DNA of 64,000 nt, from positions 1 to 64,000 of the forward strand of contig DATNPK010000060.1 in assembly GCA_036703275.1 (NCBI GenBank), given 5' to 3'. This DNA comes from Coleofasciculaceae cyanobacterium. GTDB lineage: Bacteria; Cyanobacteriota; Cyanobacteriia; Cyanobacteriales; Xenococcaceae. The notes beneath the pieces were generated by a model. The model worked only from the letters and a program-made list of their open reading frames with translations. It had not been told where the DNA came from and did no database searches. A program made the position numbers and the translations under genes. Of the stretch, positions 36,165 to 44,463 are shown piece by piece (position 1 is the stretch's first letter; each line of letters opens with the position of its first letter).

Positions 36165-36905
36165 ATGAGTGTAGTTTTAGAAGTAGATAACCAAGTTTAT
36201 ACGGCAGAAGATTTAGTTCCTCTGTTGACTCAGTACCAACTGTTACCGAAACTGGCTCAAGAAATTTTAATTGATAAAGCAATTGCAGAAATTAAGTGTA
36301 GCGAAGAAGAAAATAATCTAACTTATAATCAGTTTTGCCAGCAAAATCAGCTCACCTCAGAAGAGGAGGTTCAAACCTGGTTAAACCAGCAGGGAATGAA
36401 CCGTGAGCAGCTGCAAAACTTAATTACCAAAAGACTAAGAATAGACAGATACAAGCAGGAAACTTGGAGCGATCAGGTAGATGCTCATTTTATTAAGCGA
36501 AAATCTCAATTAGACCGTGTGGTTTATTCTTTGATTCGAGTAGAAAAACCAGAGGTAGCTCAAGAGCTATATTTCCGCATTAAAGATGATGAGAATACCT
36601 TCAGCGCGTTGGCAATGGAATATTCTCAAGGGTCAGAGGCTCAAACAGGCGGTTTAATCGGACCGGTAGAAATTAATGCTCCCCATCCTAAGATTGCCCG
36701 AATACTTGCTACCTGCCAGCCTGGTCAGTTAGTTCCTCCAACCCGTGTCGGAGAATGGATTGTAATTGTCAGACTGGAAAATTATCTTTCGGCAAAACTT
36801 GACGATTCGATGCGACAAAGAATGTTGGACGAACTATTTAACCGCTGGCTAAATAAAGCTATCCAGCAAAAAGTATCTTTTTTATCCAGCTCAGTCTCTT
36901 CTTAA
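36165..36905 (+). CDS. PpiC-type peptidylprolyl isomerase (foldase)
   Basis: A 246-residue protein with an N-terminal helical chaperone region and a parvulin rotamase domain (about 115-225) marked by FSALAMEYSQGSEAQTGGLI and GPVEI. No signal peptide is visible, so it may act in the cytoplasm on secretion substrates. It is 14 bp ahead of the large HlyB-type exporter, a gene pairing common in cyanobacteria, and probably helps keep the exported protein competent. Confidence 0.82.
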   Translation: MSVVLEVDNQVYTAEDLVPLLTQYQLLPKLAQEILIDKAIAEIKCSEEENNLTYNQFCQQNQLTSEEEVQTWLNQQGMNREQLQNLITKRLRIDRYKQETWSDQVDAHFIKRKSQLDRVVYSLIRVEKPEVAQELYFRIKDDENTFSALAMEYSQGSEAQTGGLIGPVEINAPHPKIARILATCQPGQLVPPTRVGEWIVIVRLENYLSAKLDDSMRQRMLDELFNRWLNKAIQQKVSFLSSSVSS

Positions 36906-36919
36906 AGCATACTTGACTT

Positions 36920-39900
36920 ATGACCAATACCAATACTACCAAAATTGTCGAGCAGTTTCTTTCTCTAGTTCCACAATTTAATCAACTGCCTCCTGAAGCG
37001 ATCGCTGAAATTGCCCCTCATCTTAAACCCCTGCGCTTCGGAGTTGGTAAAGTGATGATCATGCGGGAAAAAATGCAGGGACAGGTAGCAATTATTTCTG
37101 AGGGAGAAGTAAGGCTATTAGGTTATGATCCCCGCACCAAAATGCCCACTACTCTAGATAAGCTCAAACCAGGACAAATTATTGGCTGGGTGAATTTGGC
37201 TCGTGGCTTGCCTTGTGAGACTGCTATGGCAAGTACTGAGGTAGTTTGTTTGGCTTTGGATAATGAATATTTTTTGCAATTAGTTGCTCGCTATCCCCAG
37301 CTAGCCGAGGAATATAAGCTCAAACCAGCTAAGGTAGAAATTTTTGATTTACTCGGTATTCAGCTAGAACAACAAGCGCAAGGAGATTGGGAACTTGCAG
37401 AGCTAGCCAATAAAATCGCCGAAGTTGCCAAGGTATATTATCTCTGTGCTGGAGAACACGAGCTAAACAGCGAAGCCACCAGACCATTACAAGATCCTAA
37501 TCTAGTTTGGTTAGTTAGCGGTGGTGCGATCAATGAATTTACTGTAGGCGATCGCCTGAAGCTAACCAGAGATCTTCAAACTATTACTGTGGCTGGCAAT
37601 CAACCTGCCCGTCTTATTTCTATCCCTAAAGCTCATTGGTTTGATGGAGAGCTAGAAAAAACTAAATTTGATGTCTTTGATGAATTTCTACAAGAAGATG
37701 TCGATATCATCCCTCGTTTAGATTTGGGCGAAGGAGACTTTGATGATGATGAAGGGTTAGGAGAAGGCTATACTTTCCACGCAGAAGAAGAAGTAATTGA
37801 GGCAGAAAGAAAAGACTATCCTTTTTTTAAAGGTAAAACTCCTTTGGAAGCTGGAGTAGCTTGTTTTCAAATGTTGAGTAAATACTTTGGAATGCCTTTT
37901 CGCAAAGAGGTAATTAAGCGTGTCTTAAAAGAGCAGCTTGAGCGAACCCCCAATTTATCTTTACCTTTGTGTGGCGGAGTCTCAGAATTAATGGGGCTTA
38001 GTCCTCAATTGCTTAATATTCCTGCCCAGGCGATTACTCGTTTAGAAGGTCCTTGTTTGATAGTCTGGCAAGGCAGTTTAGCCATAATTTATGAACTAAG
38101 TGAAAAAGAGCTGGTAATCGCCGTTCCAGAGATTGGAGTACGCCGTTATAAGCCAGAAGACTTTATCGAAAGTTGGGGTGAAGGCGGAGAAATCTTATTA
38201 CTAAAAAAAACTAAAGATACTCCCGAGGAAAGATTTGGCTTAAATTGGTTTTATCCAGCGCTAAAAAAATATAAGCGGGTACTGATTGAAGTACTTGTGG
38301 CTTCCTTTTTTGTTCAGCTGTTCCAACTGGCTAATCCCCTGATGATTCAGGTAATTATCGATAAGGTGATTAGTCAAAATAGCCCTGATACTTTGTGGTG
38401 GCTGGTCGGGTTTCTGGTCACGATCAATATTTTTGAAGCTTTATTGACTACTCTACGTACCTATGTATTTGTCGATACCACGAATCGGATTGATTTAAAT
38501 CTGGGTTCGGAAATTATCGATCACCTGTTGAGGCTGCCCCTGCGTTATTTTGAACGGCGACCAGTAGGAGAAATTTCTACTCGCGTTAACGAACTGGAAA
38601 AGATTCGTCAATTTCTCACGGGAACAGCATTAACGGTAGTTCTTGACTGTGTATTTTCAGTGCTGTATGTCCTGGTAATGCTGGCATACAGTCCCCTTTT
38701 AACCATAGTCTCTCTATCAATCATTCCTGTATTTATTGGTTTGACCTTAATTTTCTCGCCCACAATTCGCAAACAATTAAGAACCAAAGCCGAACGCAAT
38801 GCTGAAACTCAGTCTTATTTAGTTGAGGTATTAACGGGAATCCAAACGGTTAAGGCACAGAATATTGAATTGCGATCGCGCTGGAAATGGCAAGAACGTT
38901 ACGCCCGCTATATTTCTACTGGATTTAAAACTGTCATTACCTCAACCCTAGCTAAATCTGCCAGTGATTTCCTGAACAAGCTATCTAGTGTAATTATTAT
39001 CGGTTTGGGTGCTTATTTAGTTTTGGAGGGCAAACTAACTTTAGGTCAATTAATCGCCTTCAGAATTATCGCTGGCTATGTAACTTCTCCTGTAATGCGT
39101 TTGGCCACTCTCTGGCAAAACTTCCAAGAAACGGCTTTGTCACTAGAACGTTTAGCTGACATTGTAGATTACCCCGAAGAAGGAGAAGAAGATCGCAATA
39201 ATATTCCTATGCCCGCAATCAGAGGGCGGGTTAAGTACGACAATCTCTCGTTCCGTTTTAAAACTACTGGTCCTCTACAGCTAAAAAACGTTACCACCGA
39301 GTTCGCCCCTGGTACATTTGTTGCCATTGTGGGAGAAAGTGGTGCAGGGAAAAGTACGATGACCAAACTGTTGTCACGACTCTATGAGCCTGAAGGAGGC
39401 AGGATTTTGATTGATGGTTACGATATTAATCGTGTAGAACTATATTCTTTACGCCGTCAGATTGGTGTTGTGCCTCAAGATACCCTACTGTTTGAAGGCT
39501 CGATCCTAGACAATATCGCTTTAACTAACCCTGATGCCACTACCGAAGAAATTATTGCTGCTGCACAAATTGCTGCCGCTCATGACTTTATTATGACTCT
39601 GCCCAATGGTTACAACACCAGAGTAGGGGAAAGAGGTTCATCATTATCTGGGGGACAAAGACAACGAATTGCGATCGCTCGCACTATTTTACAAGCCCCT
39701 GCGATGATGGTTTTAGATGAAGCTACTAGTGCCTTAGATTTCTCCACCGAACAAGAAGTATCCCGTAACCTCAAGGAAGCTCTCAAAGGTCGTACCGTGT
39801 TCTTTATTACCCACCGTTTAGGCACAATTAAAAATGCTGACACCATTGTCATGATGGACGCAGGTTCAATTGTAGAACGAGGCACTCATGACGAACTGAT

Positions 39901-39955
39901 GGCCTTAAAAGGACGCTATTGTTATCTCTATCAACAGCAAGAATCTTCGGTGTAG
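36920..39955 (+). CDS. HlyB-like type I secretion ABC exporter with N-terminal cNMP-binding fold
   Basis: A 1011-residue protein. Residues about 15-140 resemble a cyclic-nucleotide-binding fold. Residues about 300-430 are a C39-peptidase-like domain in which the expected ECG nucleophile reads EAG (TPLEAGVACFQML), so no cleavage is expected, as in HlyB. Residues about 450-730 are the permease and 760-1005 the ATPase with [22 protein letters not shown] and [11 protein letters not shown]. It probably exports an RTX or S-layer-type protein. No HlyD adaptor follows it here. Confidence 0.9.
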   Translation: MTNTNTTKIVEQFLSLVPQFNQLPPEAIAEIAPHLKPLRFGVGKVMIMREKMQGQVAIISEGEVRLLGYDPRTKMPTTLDKLKPGQIIGWVNLARGLPCETAMASTEVVCLALDNEYFLQLVARYPQLAEEYKLKPAKVEIFDLLGIQLEQQAQGDWELAELANKIAEVAKVYYLCAGEHELNSEATRPLQDPNLVWLVSGGAINEFTVGDRLKLTRDLQTITVAGNQPARLISIPKAHWFDGELEKTKFDVFDEFLQEDVDIIPRLDLGEGDFDDDEGLGEGYTFHAEEEVIEAERKDYPFFKGKTPLEAGVACFQMLSKYFGMPFRKEVIKRVLKEQLERTPNLSLPLCGGVSELMGLSPQLLNIPAQAITRLEGPCLIVWQGSLAIIYELSEKELVIAVPEIGVRRYKPEDFIESWGEGGEILLLKKTKDTPEERFGLNWFYPALKKYKRVLIEVLVASFFVQLFQLANPLMIQVIIDKVISQNSPDTLWWLVGFLVTINIFEALLTTLRTYVFVDTTNRIDLNLGSEIIDHLLRLPLRYFERRPVGEISTRVNELEKIRQFLTGTALTVVLDCVFSVLYVLVMLAYSPLLTIVSLSIIPVFIGLTLIFSPTIRKQLRTKAERNAETQSYLVEVLTGIQTVKAQNIELRSRWKWQERYARYISTGFKTVITSTLAKSASDFLNKLSSVIIIGLGAYLVLEGKLTLGQLIAFRIIAGYVTSPVMRLATLWQNFQETALSLERLADIVDYPEEGEEDRNNIPMPAIRGRVKYDNLSFRFKTTGPLQLKNVTTEFAPGTFVAIVGESGAGKSTMTKLLSRLYEPEGGRILIDGYDINRVELYSLRRQIGVVPQDTLLFEGSILDNIALTNPDATTEEIIAAAQIAAAHDFIMTLPNGYNTRVGERGSSLSGGQRQRIAIARTILQAPAMMVLDEATSALDFSTEQEVSRNLKEALKGRTVFFITHRLGTIKNADTIVMMDAGSIVERGTHDELMALKGRYCYLYQQQESSV

Positions 39956-40148
39956 ATGTTAACAGCTTTTACTCAAAGCGAGTAACTATTCGGCAGTTGC
40001 GATCGCTACTGCCATAATTTTATTTGGTTTAATATTTGGTTTAAATTCTGGTGCAGCCTTAGTCGAGCATTTTTGTTGCTTTTCGTTACATTAATTGTTA
40101 AGTTAAGTAACAAAGGCAAAGCTGAGGTTCAAAATCGAGTTGAATACA

Positions 40149-40292
40149 ATGGATATTAAATGGAAAAAATTAGTTGTTAAAGTTGGCGTTTGGATAGCTC
40201 TAGAGGCATTTTTCGGTTACGTTGGTGTAGATACAATCGCTGACTATAGTGAATTTATATTTGAACGCAACTTTATTATATTAAGCTGTTAA
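40149..40292 (+). CDS. Small conserved hypothetical protein
   Basis: A 47-residue frame beginning MDIKWKKLVVKVGVWIALEA, with a hydrophobic helix, then FGYVGVDTIADYSEFIFERN and a short tail. The ADYSEFIFE phrase recurs, to my knowledge, in very small cyanobacterial proteins, which is why I call it a gene despite its size. No strong ribosome-binding site is visible. The surrounding gap (39956-40508) is otherwise empty. Confidence 0.55.
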   Translation: MDIKWKKLVVKVGVWIALEAFFGYVGVDTIADYSEFIFERNFIILSC

Positions 40293-40508
40293 GTAAAGCA
40301 TTAATTGAAAGCTTGAATATTTAAAAAACTTGCTCCTCTAGTACTAAGAATTTAGCTAGATTACTTATAATCAAAGTTTTTAACCTGACTTGACCAATGA
40401 TTTATCGGCTACAAGCCAGGTAAACATAAAATTTTCAATTACTAGTCAACCATTTGCTTAAAGAAAAATCAAAGCTTGAAGCTGATAAATTAACCAAATT
40501 AACAAACA

Positions 40509-40985
40509 ATGACTTCTGTTTCAGTCAAATCTCACCACAATTCATCAGCCAAACCTGTTTGGAAAATTAAGCTGTTGTACGATGGAGAATGTCCTCTTTG
40601 TGTACGAGAAGTCAATTTCTTAACTAAGAAAGATGCGGGAAGAGGACTGGTTAAATTTGTAGATATTGCCAGTGATGACTACGATCCCCAGGACAATGCG
40701 GGAATTGATTTCGCCACTGCCATGGGCAGAATTCATGCAATCTTACCAAATGGCAAAGTAATTAAAAACGTTGAAGTTTTTAGACAAGTCTACGAACATC
40801 TTGGTATGGGTTGGGTCTATGCTATAACCAAAGTACCGATTATAGGAACGATCGCCGATTGGCTTTATGGAGTTTGGGCAGACTGGAGATTAAAACTCAC
40901 AGGAAGACCAAATATAGATATAATTATTTCCGAAAGGCAGAAAAAACTTAATGCTTCCAATTCAAAAAGATGTAGGGTAAATTAA
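40509..40985 (+). CDS. DCC family thiol-disulfide oxidoreductase (DUF393)
   Basis: A 158-residue protein with the DCC hallmark LYDGECPLCVREVNFL (about 24-39), a thioredoxin-like CPLC active site. YRLTGRP-type C-terminus reads RLKLTGRPNID. It is a cytoplasmic or membrane-associated redox protein of unknown substrate. A small hairpin at 40983-41012 overlaps its stop. Confidence 0.85.
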   Translation: MTSVSVKSHHNSSAKPVWKIKLLYDGECPLCVREVNFLTKKDAGRGLVKFVDIASDDYDPQDNAGIDFATAMGRIHAILPNGKVIKNVEVFRQVYEHLGMGWVYAITKVPIIGTIADWLYGVWADWRLKLTGRPNIDIIISERQKKLNASNSKRCRVN

Positions 40986-41012
40986 TGATTAGTAAACTGG
41001 CATTAATCATTA
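40983..41012 (+). terminator. Weak hairpin after the DCC gene
   Basis: Arms TAATGATTA (40983-40991) and TAATCATTA (41004-41012) followed by GTTTTATC. It overlaps the stop codon of the DCC gene. The stem is all A/T apart from one pair, so terminator strength would be low. Confidence 0.4.
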
Positions 41013-41092
41013 GTTTTATCTTAATACAGTCGAACTAAAGCGCTTAGCAATACTATTATCAATGTGCCAGAGATTATTATAGGGTAACAATT

Positions 41093-42691
41093 ATGGTTCA
41101 AGCACCTGTATCTCCAGTGGTCCTAACTATCTTAGATGGATGGGGTTATCGTGAGTCAACAGACGCAAATGCTATTGCTAATGCTAAAACGCCAGTATTT
41201 AGTAGCTTGCAGGCTGTATATCCCAATACATTAATTAATACATCTGGCAAGGATGTAGGATTGCCAGATGGTCAGATGGGAAATTCGGAAGTAGGACACC
41301 TTAACTTAGGTGCAGGAAGGGTTGTTCCCCAGGAGCTAGTTAGGATTTCAGATGCAGTTGAAGATGGCTCTCTGCTAGAAAATGAAGTGTTAATTAATGC
41401 TTGCACCAAAGCCAACGCTTCGGGAGGCAAGCTGCATCTCATCGGTCTTTGTTCCGAAGGCGGGGTTCATTCTCATCTCAAGCACCTGATTGGTCTATTA
41501 AACCTAGCAAAATCTAACAATGTTGAAGATGTCTGTATTCACGCTATTACTGACGGCAGAGATACTTACACTACAGAAGGCATTAAGGCATTAAATAAGA
41601 TTCAAGACTCTGTTGAAAAAATTGGTGTAGGTCGTATTGTAACAATTAGTGGTCGTTATTATGCGATGGATCGCGATCGCCGTTGGGATCGGATCAAGCT
41701 AGCCTACGATATTATGACCCAAGATCGCCACATAAATCGCCGCTCTGCTGCTGAAGTATTAGAAAGCTCCTATGCCCAAGATATCACCGACGAATTTATT
41801 ATTCCCACTAGAATAGCAGCTGGGGCGGTAGAATCAGGTGACTCAGTAATTTTCTATAATTTTCGACCAGACAGGTCAAGACAGCTCACCTATGCCTTTG
41901 TTAACGATAAATTTGATGGGTTTGCCAGAGAAAAAATAGATGCGCTGCATTTTGTCACCTTTACTCAATACGATTTCAATGTCGTCGTAGAAGTAGCTTT
42001 TAAACCGCAAAATTTGACTAATATTTTGGGTGAAGTAATTGCCAATCAAGGCTTACGCCAATTTCGCACCTCAGAGACAGAAAAATACCCTCATGTTACC
42101 TATTTTTTCAACGGCGGTTTAGAGCTACCTTTTGAGGGAGAAGATCGAGAATTAATTCAAAGCCCGATGGTAGCCACTTACGATCACGCGCCAAAAATGT
42201 CTGCTGAGGCAGTAACAGATACAGTTTGTCAGGCCCTAAAGCAACGCATTTATTCTTTGATTGTAGTTAATTATGCCAATCCTGACATGGTCGGACATAC
42301 GGGCAACTTGGAAGCAGCAATAGAAGCGATTGAAACTGTTGATAATTGTTTGGCTAGGGTCATAGAAACAGTCAATAAAGTCGGTGGAACACTTTTGATT
42401 ACCGCCGATCATGGCAACGCTGAGTATATGCGCGATGCAGAAGGCAATCCTTGGACAGCTCATACCACTAACCCCGTACCTTTTATTTTAGTAGAAGGAG
42501 AGGAGCGGAAAATTATCGGACATGGCACAAATGTACCTTTAAGAACAAATGGTTGTTTGGCGGATGTTGCGCCAACTATCTTGGAAATATTGCGGATTCC
42601 CCAACCAGAAGAAATGACTGGAACCTCACTAATTGAATCAGCAGTATACGAAACAAAACCAAACCGTACCCCGATTAGAATATCAAGATAG
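41093..42691 (+). CDS. gpmI: 2,3-bisphosphoglycerate-independent phosphoglycerate mutase
   Basis: A 532-residue glycolytic enzyme interconverting 3- and 2-phosphoglycerate. Asp15 (LTILDGWGYR) and the phosphoserine Ser65 (GQMGNSEVGHLNLGAGR) are present, as are the metal-binding VNYANPDMVGHTG and ITADHGNAE motifs. Length and order are normal. A small palindrome near 42830-42853 lies beyond it. The secG gene often found downstream in cyanobacteria is not here. Confidence 0.96.
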   Translation: MVQAPVSPVVLTILDGWGYRESTDANAIANAKTPVFSSLQAVYPNTLINTSGKDVGLPDGQMGNSEVGHLNLGAGRVVPQELVRISDAVEDGSLLENEVLINACTKANASGGKLHLIGLCSEGGVHSHLKHLIGLLNLAKSNNVEDVCIHAITDGRDTYTTEGIKALNKIQDSVEKIGVGRIVTISGRYYAMDRDRRWDRIKLAYDIMTQDRHINRRSAAEVLESSYAQDITDEFIIPTRIAAGAVESGDSVIFYNFRPDRSRQLTYAFVNDKFDGFAREKIDALHFVTFTQYDFNVVVEVAFKPQNLTNILGEVIANQGLRQFRTSETEKYPHVTYFFNGGLELPFEGEDRELIQSPMVATYDHAPKMSAEAVTDTVCQALKQRIYSLIVVNYANPDMVGHTGNLEAAIEAIETVDNCLARVIETVNKVGGTLLITADHGNAEYMRDAEGNPWTAHTTNPVPFILVEGEERKIIGHGTNVPLRTNGCLADVAPTILEILRIPQPEEMTGTSLIESAVYETKPNRTPIRISR

Positions 42692-42892
42692 TAAAAGCTA
42701 TCGGCTGTGAGAAGTCCCACGCCATAACGTCATATCCCGATCGCATTTAACATTTATCTATCACGGATACACTTGGTTATCATTTATAGGTTTGGTAGTA
42801 GGCTTTAGGCTTGATTCCCCTCTCCCAAACCTCTTTATCCCTTAAGGAAGAGGCTTAAAACCAAAATGTTCAATGATTTGGTAAGTCAGAAG
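42692..42892. other. Intergenic region with weak hairpin
   Basis: CCTCTT (42830-42835) and AAGAGG (42848-42853) enclose CCCTTAAGG, a plausible terminator for gpmI without a T-run. CTATCACGGATAC near 42760 resembles words in the repeat blocks at 6170 and 56985. No gene seen. Confidence 0.35.
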
Positions 42893-43090
42893 TTAATCAT
42901 CTTCACCGCCTTCACCGCCTTCACCGCCTTCACCGCCTTCATTTGTAGTAGGAGTGGGTTGTTCAGTCTCTGCACCATCTTCACCTCCTTCGCCTGTGCC
43001 ACCAATTTCGCAGCCTGCAAGAGAAGATATCATACCTAGAGAAAGAAATAAGGCGATTGCCTTAGAAGTTGTTTTTTGAGAATTATTCAT
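42893..43090 (-). CDS. Small lipoprotein with Gly-Gly-Glu repeat tail
   Basis: A 65-residue precursor with a signal peptide and the lipobox LAGC (Cys27). The mature peptide of about 39 residues is very acidic, with TGEGGEDGAETEQPTPTTNE followed by repeated GGE units. A 9-bp DNA unit (CTTCACCGC read on the plus strand) is repeated four times at about 42899-42938, so copy number may vary. It is expected to be membrane-anchored with a disordered tail. Function unknown. Confidence 0.65.
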   Translation of the reverse strand: MNNSQKTTSKAIALFLSLGMISSLAGCEIGGTGEGGEDGAETEQPTPTTNEGGEGGEGGEGGEDD

Positions 43091-43356
43091 GATGATTTAT
43101 TGGCTTAATTCAATTTTTACGGAAATTTATTAATGGTTTTGACTAGGATTAATTAATGTTGTTTCCCAACTTGACCCTATGTTATCAAAGCATCAAATAC
43201 ATAATATTATAATTAGCCTCAAAATTATAAGCTTTTTGGAGGTTAGCTCAAGTGGGAGAAGCTTGATCTTTTAAAGAGTCTCATGCTCTAAGTTCCCTAA
43301 ATTTAATTTTGACAATTAAGATTTTCATAAATTCAGTAAAAATGGCTAATTGCTGG
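43091..43356. other. Non-coding gap
   Basis: No gene or strong structure was seen in the 266 bp between the lipoprotein gene and the DUF486 remnant. Confidence 0.4.
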
Positions 43357-43699
43357 TTAGGCTTTAGTCTCGCTAAAAATAAGATATGCAGTCCCTGCAA
43401 ATAACATAGTAGCCAAAAAAATAGTTACGAGTCACGGGGACTTTCATATAACTGACGCTAAATCCAGCGAACACCACCATAGTAATAATTTCTTGTAAAA
43501 CTTTTAACTGTGGCAAATTAAAGTATTGGTTGCCCAAACGATTAGCAGGAACTTGGAAACAATATTCAAATAAAGCGATCGACCAGCTAACAGCAATAGC
43601 TACCCAAACAGAAGCGGTTTTAAAATCTTTTAAATGACCATACCAAGCAAAACACATAAAGACATTGGAAATAATTAACAGCACAATGGGTTTTAGCAT
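43357..43699 (-). pseudogene. DUF486 membrane protein with a C-terminal frameshift at a 7-A run
   Basis: The first 85 residues match DUF486 four-helix proteins: LIISNVFMCFAWYGHLKD and FEYCFQVPANRLGNQYFNLP. After VTRNYFF the frame drifts into a non-hydrophobic tail ending at 43373. Dropping one base in the run of seven A at 43415-43421 gives NYFLATMLFAGTAYLIFSET instead, a proper fourth helix, ending at 43357. This is therefore a one-base expansion in a homopolymer, either real or a sequencing error. Confidence 0.7.
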
Positions 43700-43866
43700 G
43701 GTTAAGATGATGGCAAAATAGTTAAGTTAGTATAATATTGAGCAACCTCAATGACCAGTGTTGTCGATTACAAACTAACTTGAGAAGTAAAAGAGTTTAG
43801 ATAATAAGTTGTTTTTTAAAAGACGCGATGAGTTTAACAGCGATCGCATATTATGCAAGCTCAAGT

Positions 43867-44441
43867 TCATCTAAATTTAATTTTAGTTTTGTCAAATTCC
43901 AGGTAAAGAACAATTCGCTTAGTATCAGACATATTCAAGGCAAAATGCTCGTATGAGCCATCAAAAATAATTGACTTGCCATTACACTGTTCTTCAAACT
44001 TTTGTCTACCCAAAGATGATTTTTGCCTGGGACAACATCTATTCCTAGATGATAAGTTAGCAAATTACCTCCCAACTCCTCATGTTTGTGAGGAGCAATA
44101 AAAGAAAATTTTTCCATCCGAGAAAAAGCACAGACTTTGAACCCAGATAATCTAGTCAGTAAAGCGGCTATGCTAGGGAACTTTTCTTGCGCTTCGGATG
44201 GCAACAAACCTTGATAAGACAGACCATAAGTCAGCCAATTATGATTAGGTTTTTTAGAGTTAACCTGCCAAGATGGCATCCAAGCATTGTCATGCAAAAA
44301 TGTTTTGAGATATGCTTCGTGGGGCTGATTGCGGTGTATATTTGCAATATGACGATCTAGCTGATAATATTCATCGCGAATTGCTTGCCAATTGCGCTCG
44401 AATTCTCGAGTAAAATCAAACAAGGCGGGGTTATAAAACAT
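43867..44441 (-). pseudogene. Aspartyl/asparaginyl beta-hydroxylase, frameshifted
   Basis: Residues 1-149 match the ASPH cupin-type dioxygenase family: FSFIAPHKHEELGGNLLTYH contains the iron-binding His region, followed by LGIDVVPGKNHLWVD. The frame then slips near 44000-44003 (a short A run on the coding strand). The correct continuation is in another frame: FEEQCNGKSIIFDGSYEHFA then LNMSDTKRIVLYLEFD, ending at 43867, and includes the second iron His. As written, the product stops early at 43935. It is 23 bp past the ABC2 gene, so it belongs to the NHLM export unit and could once have hydroxylated its peptide cargo (inference). Confidence 0.75.
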
Positions 44442-44463
44442 AATCTTGGTAATGATAAATAAT

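Noticed and set aside
42700-42800. Transposon right end or guide RNA after gpmI
   Set aside because: GAAGTCCCAC resembles words near TnpB elements, but there is no transposase gene, no partner end and no clear fold.
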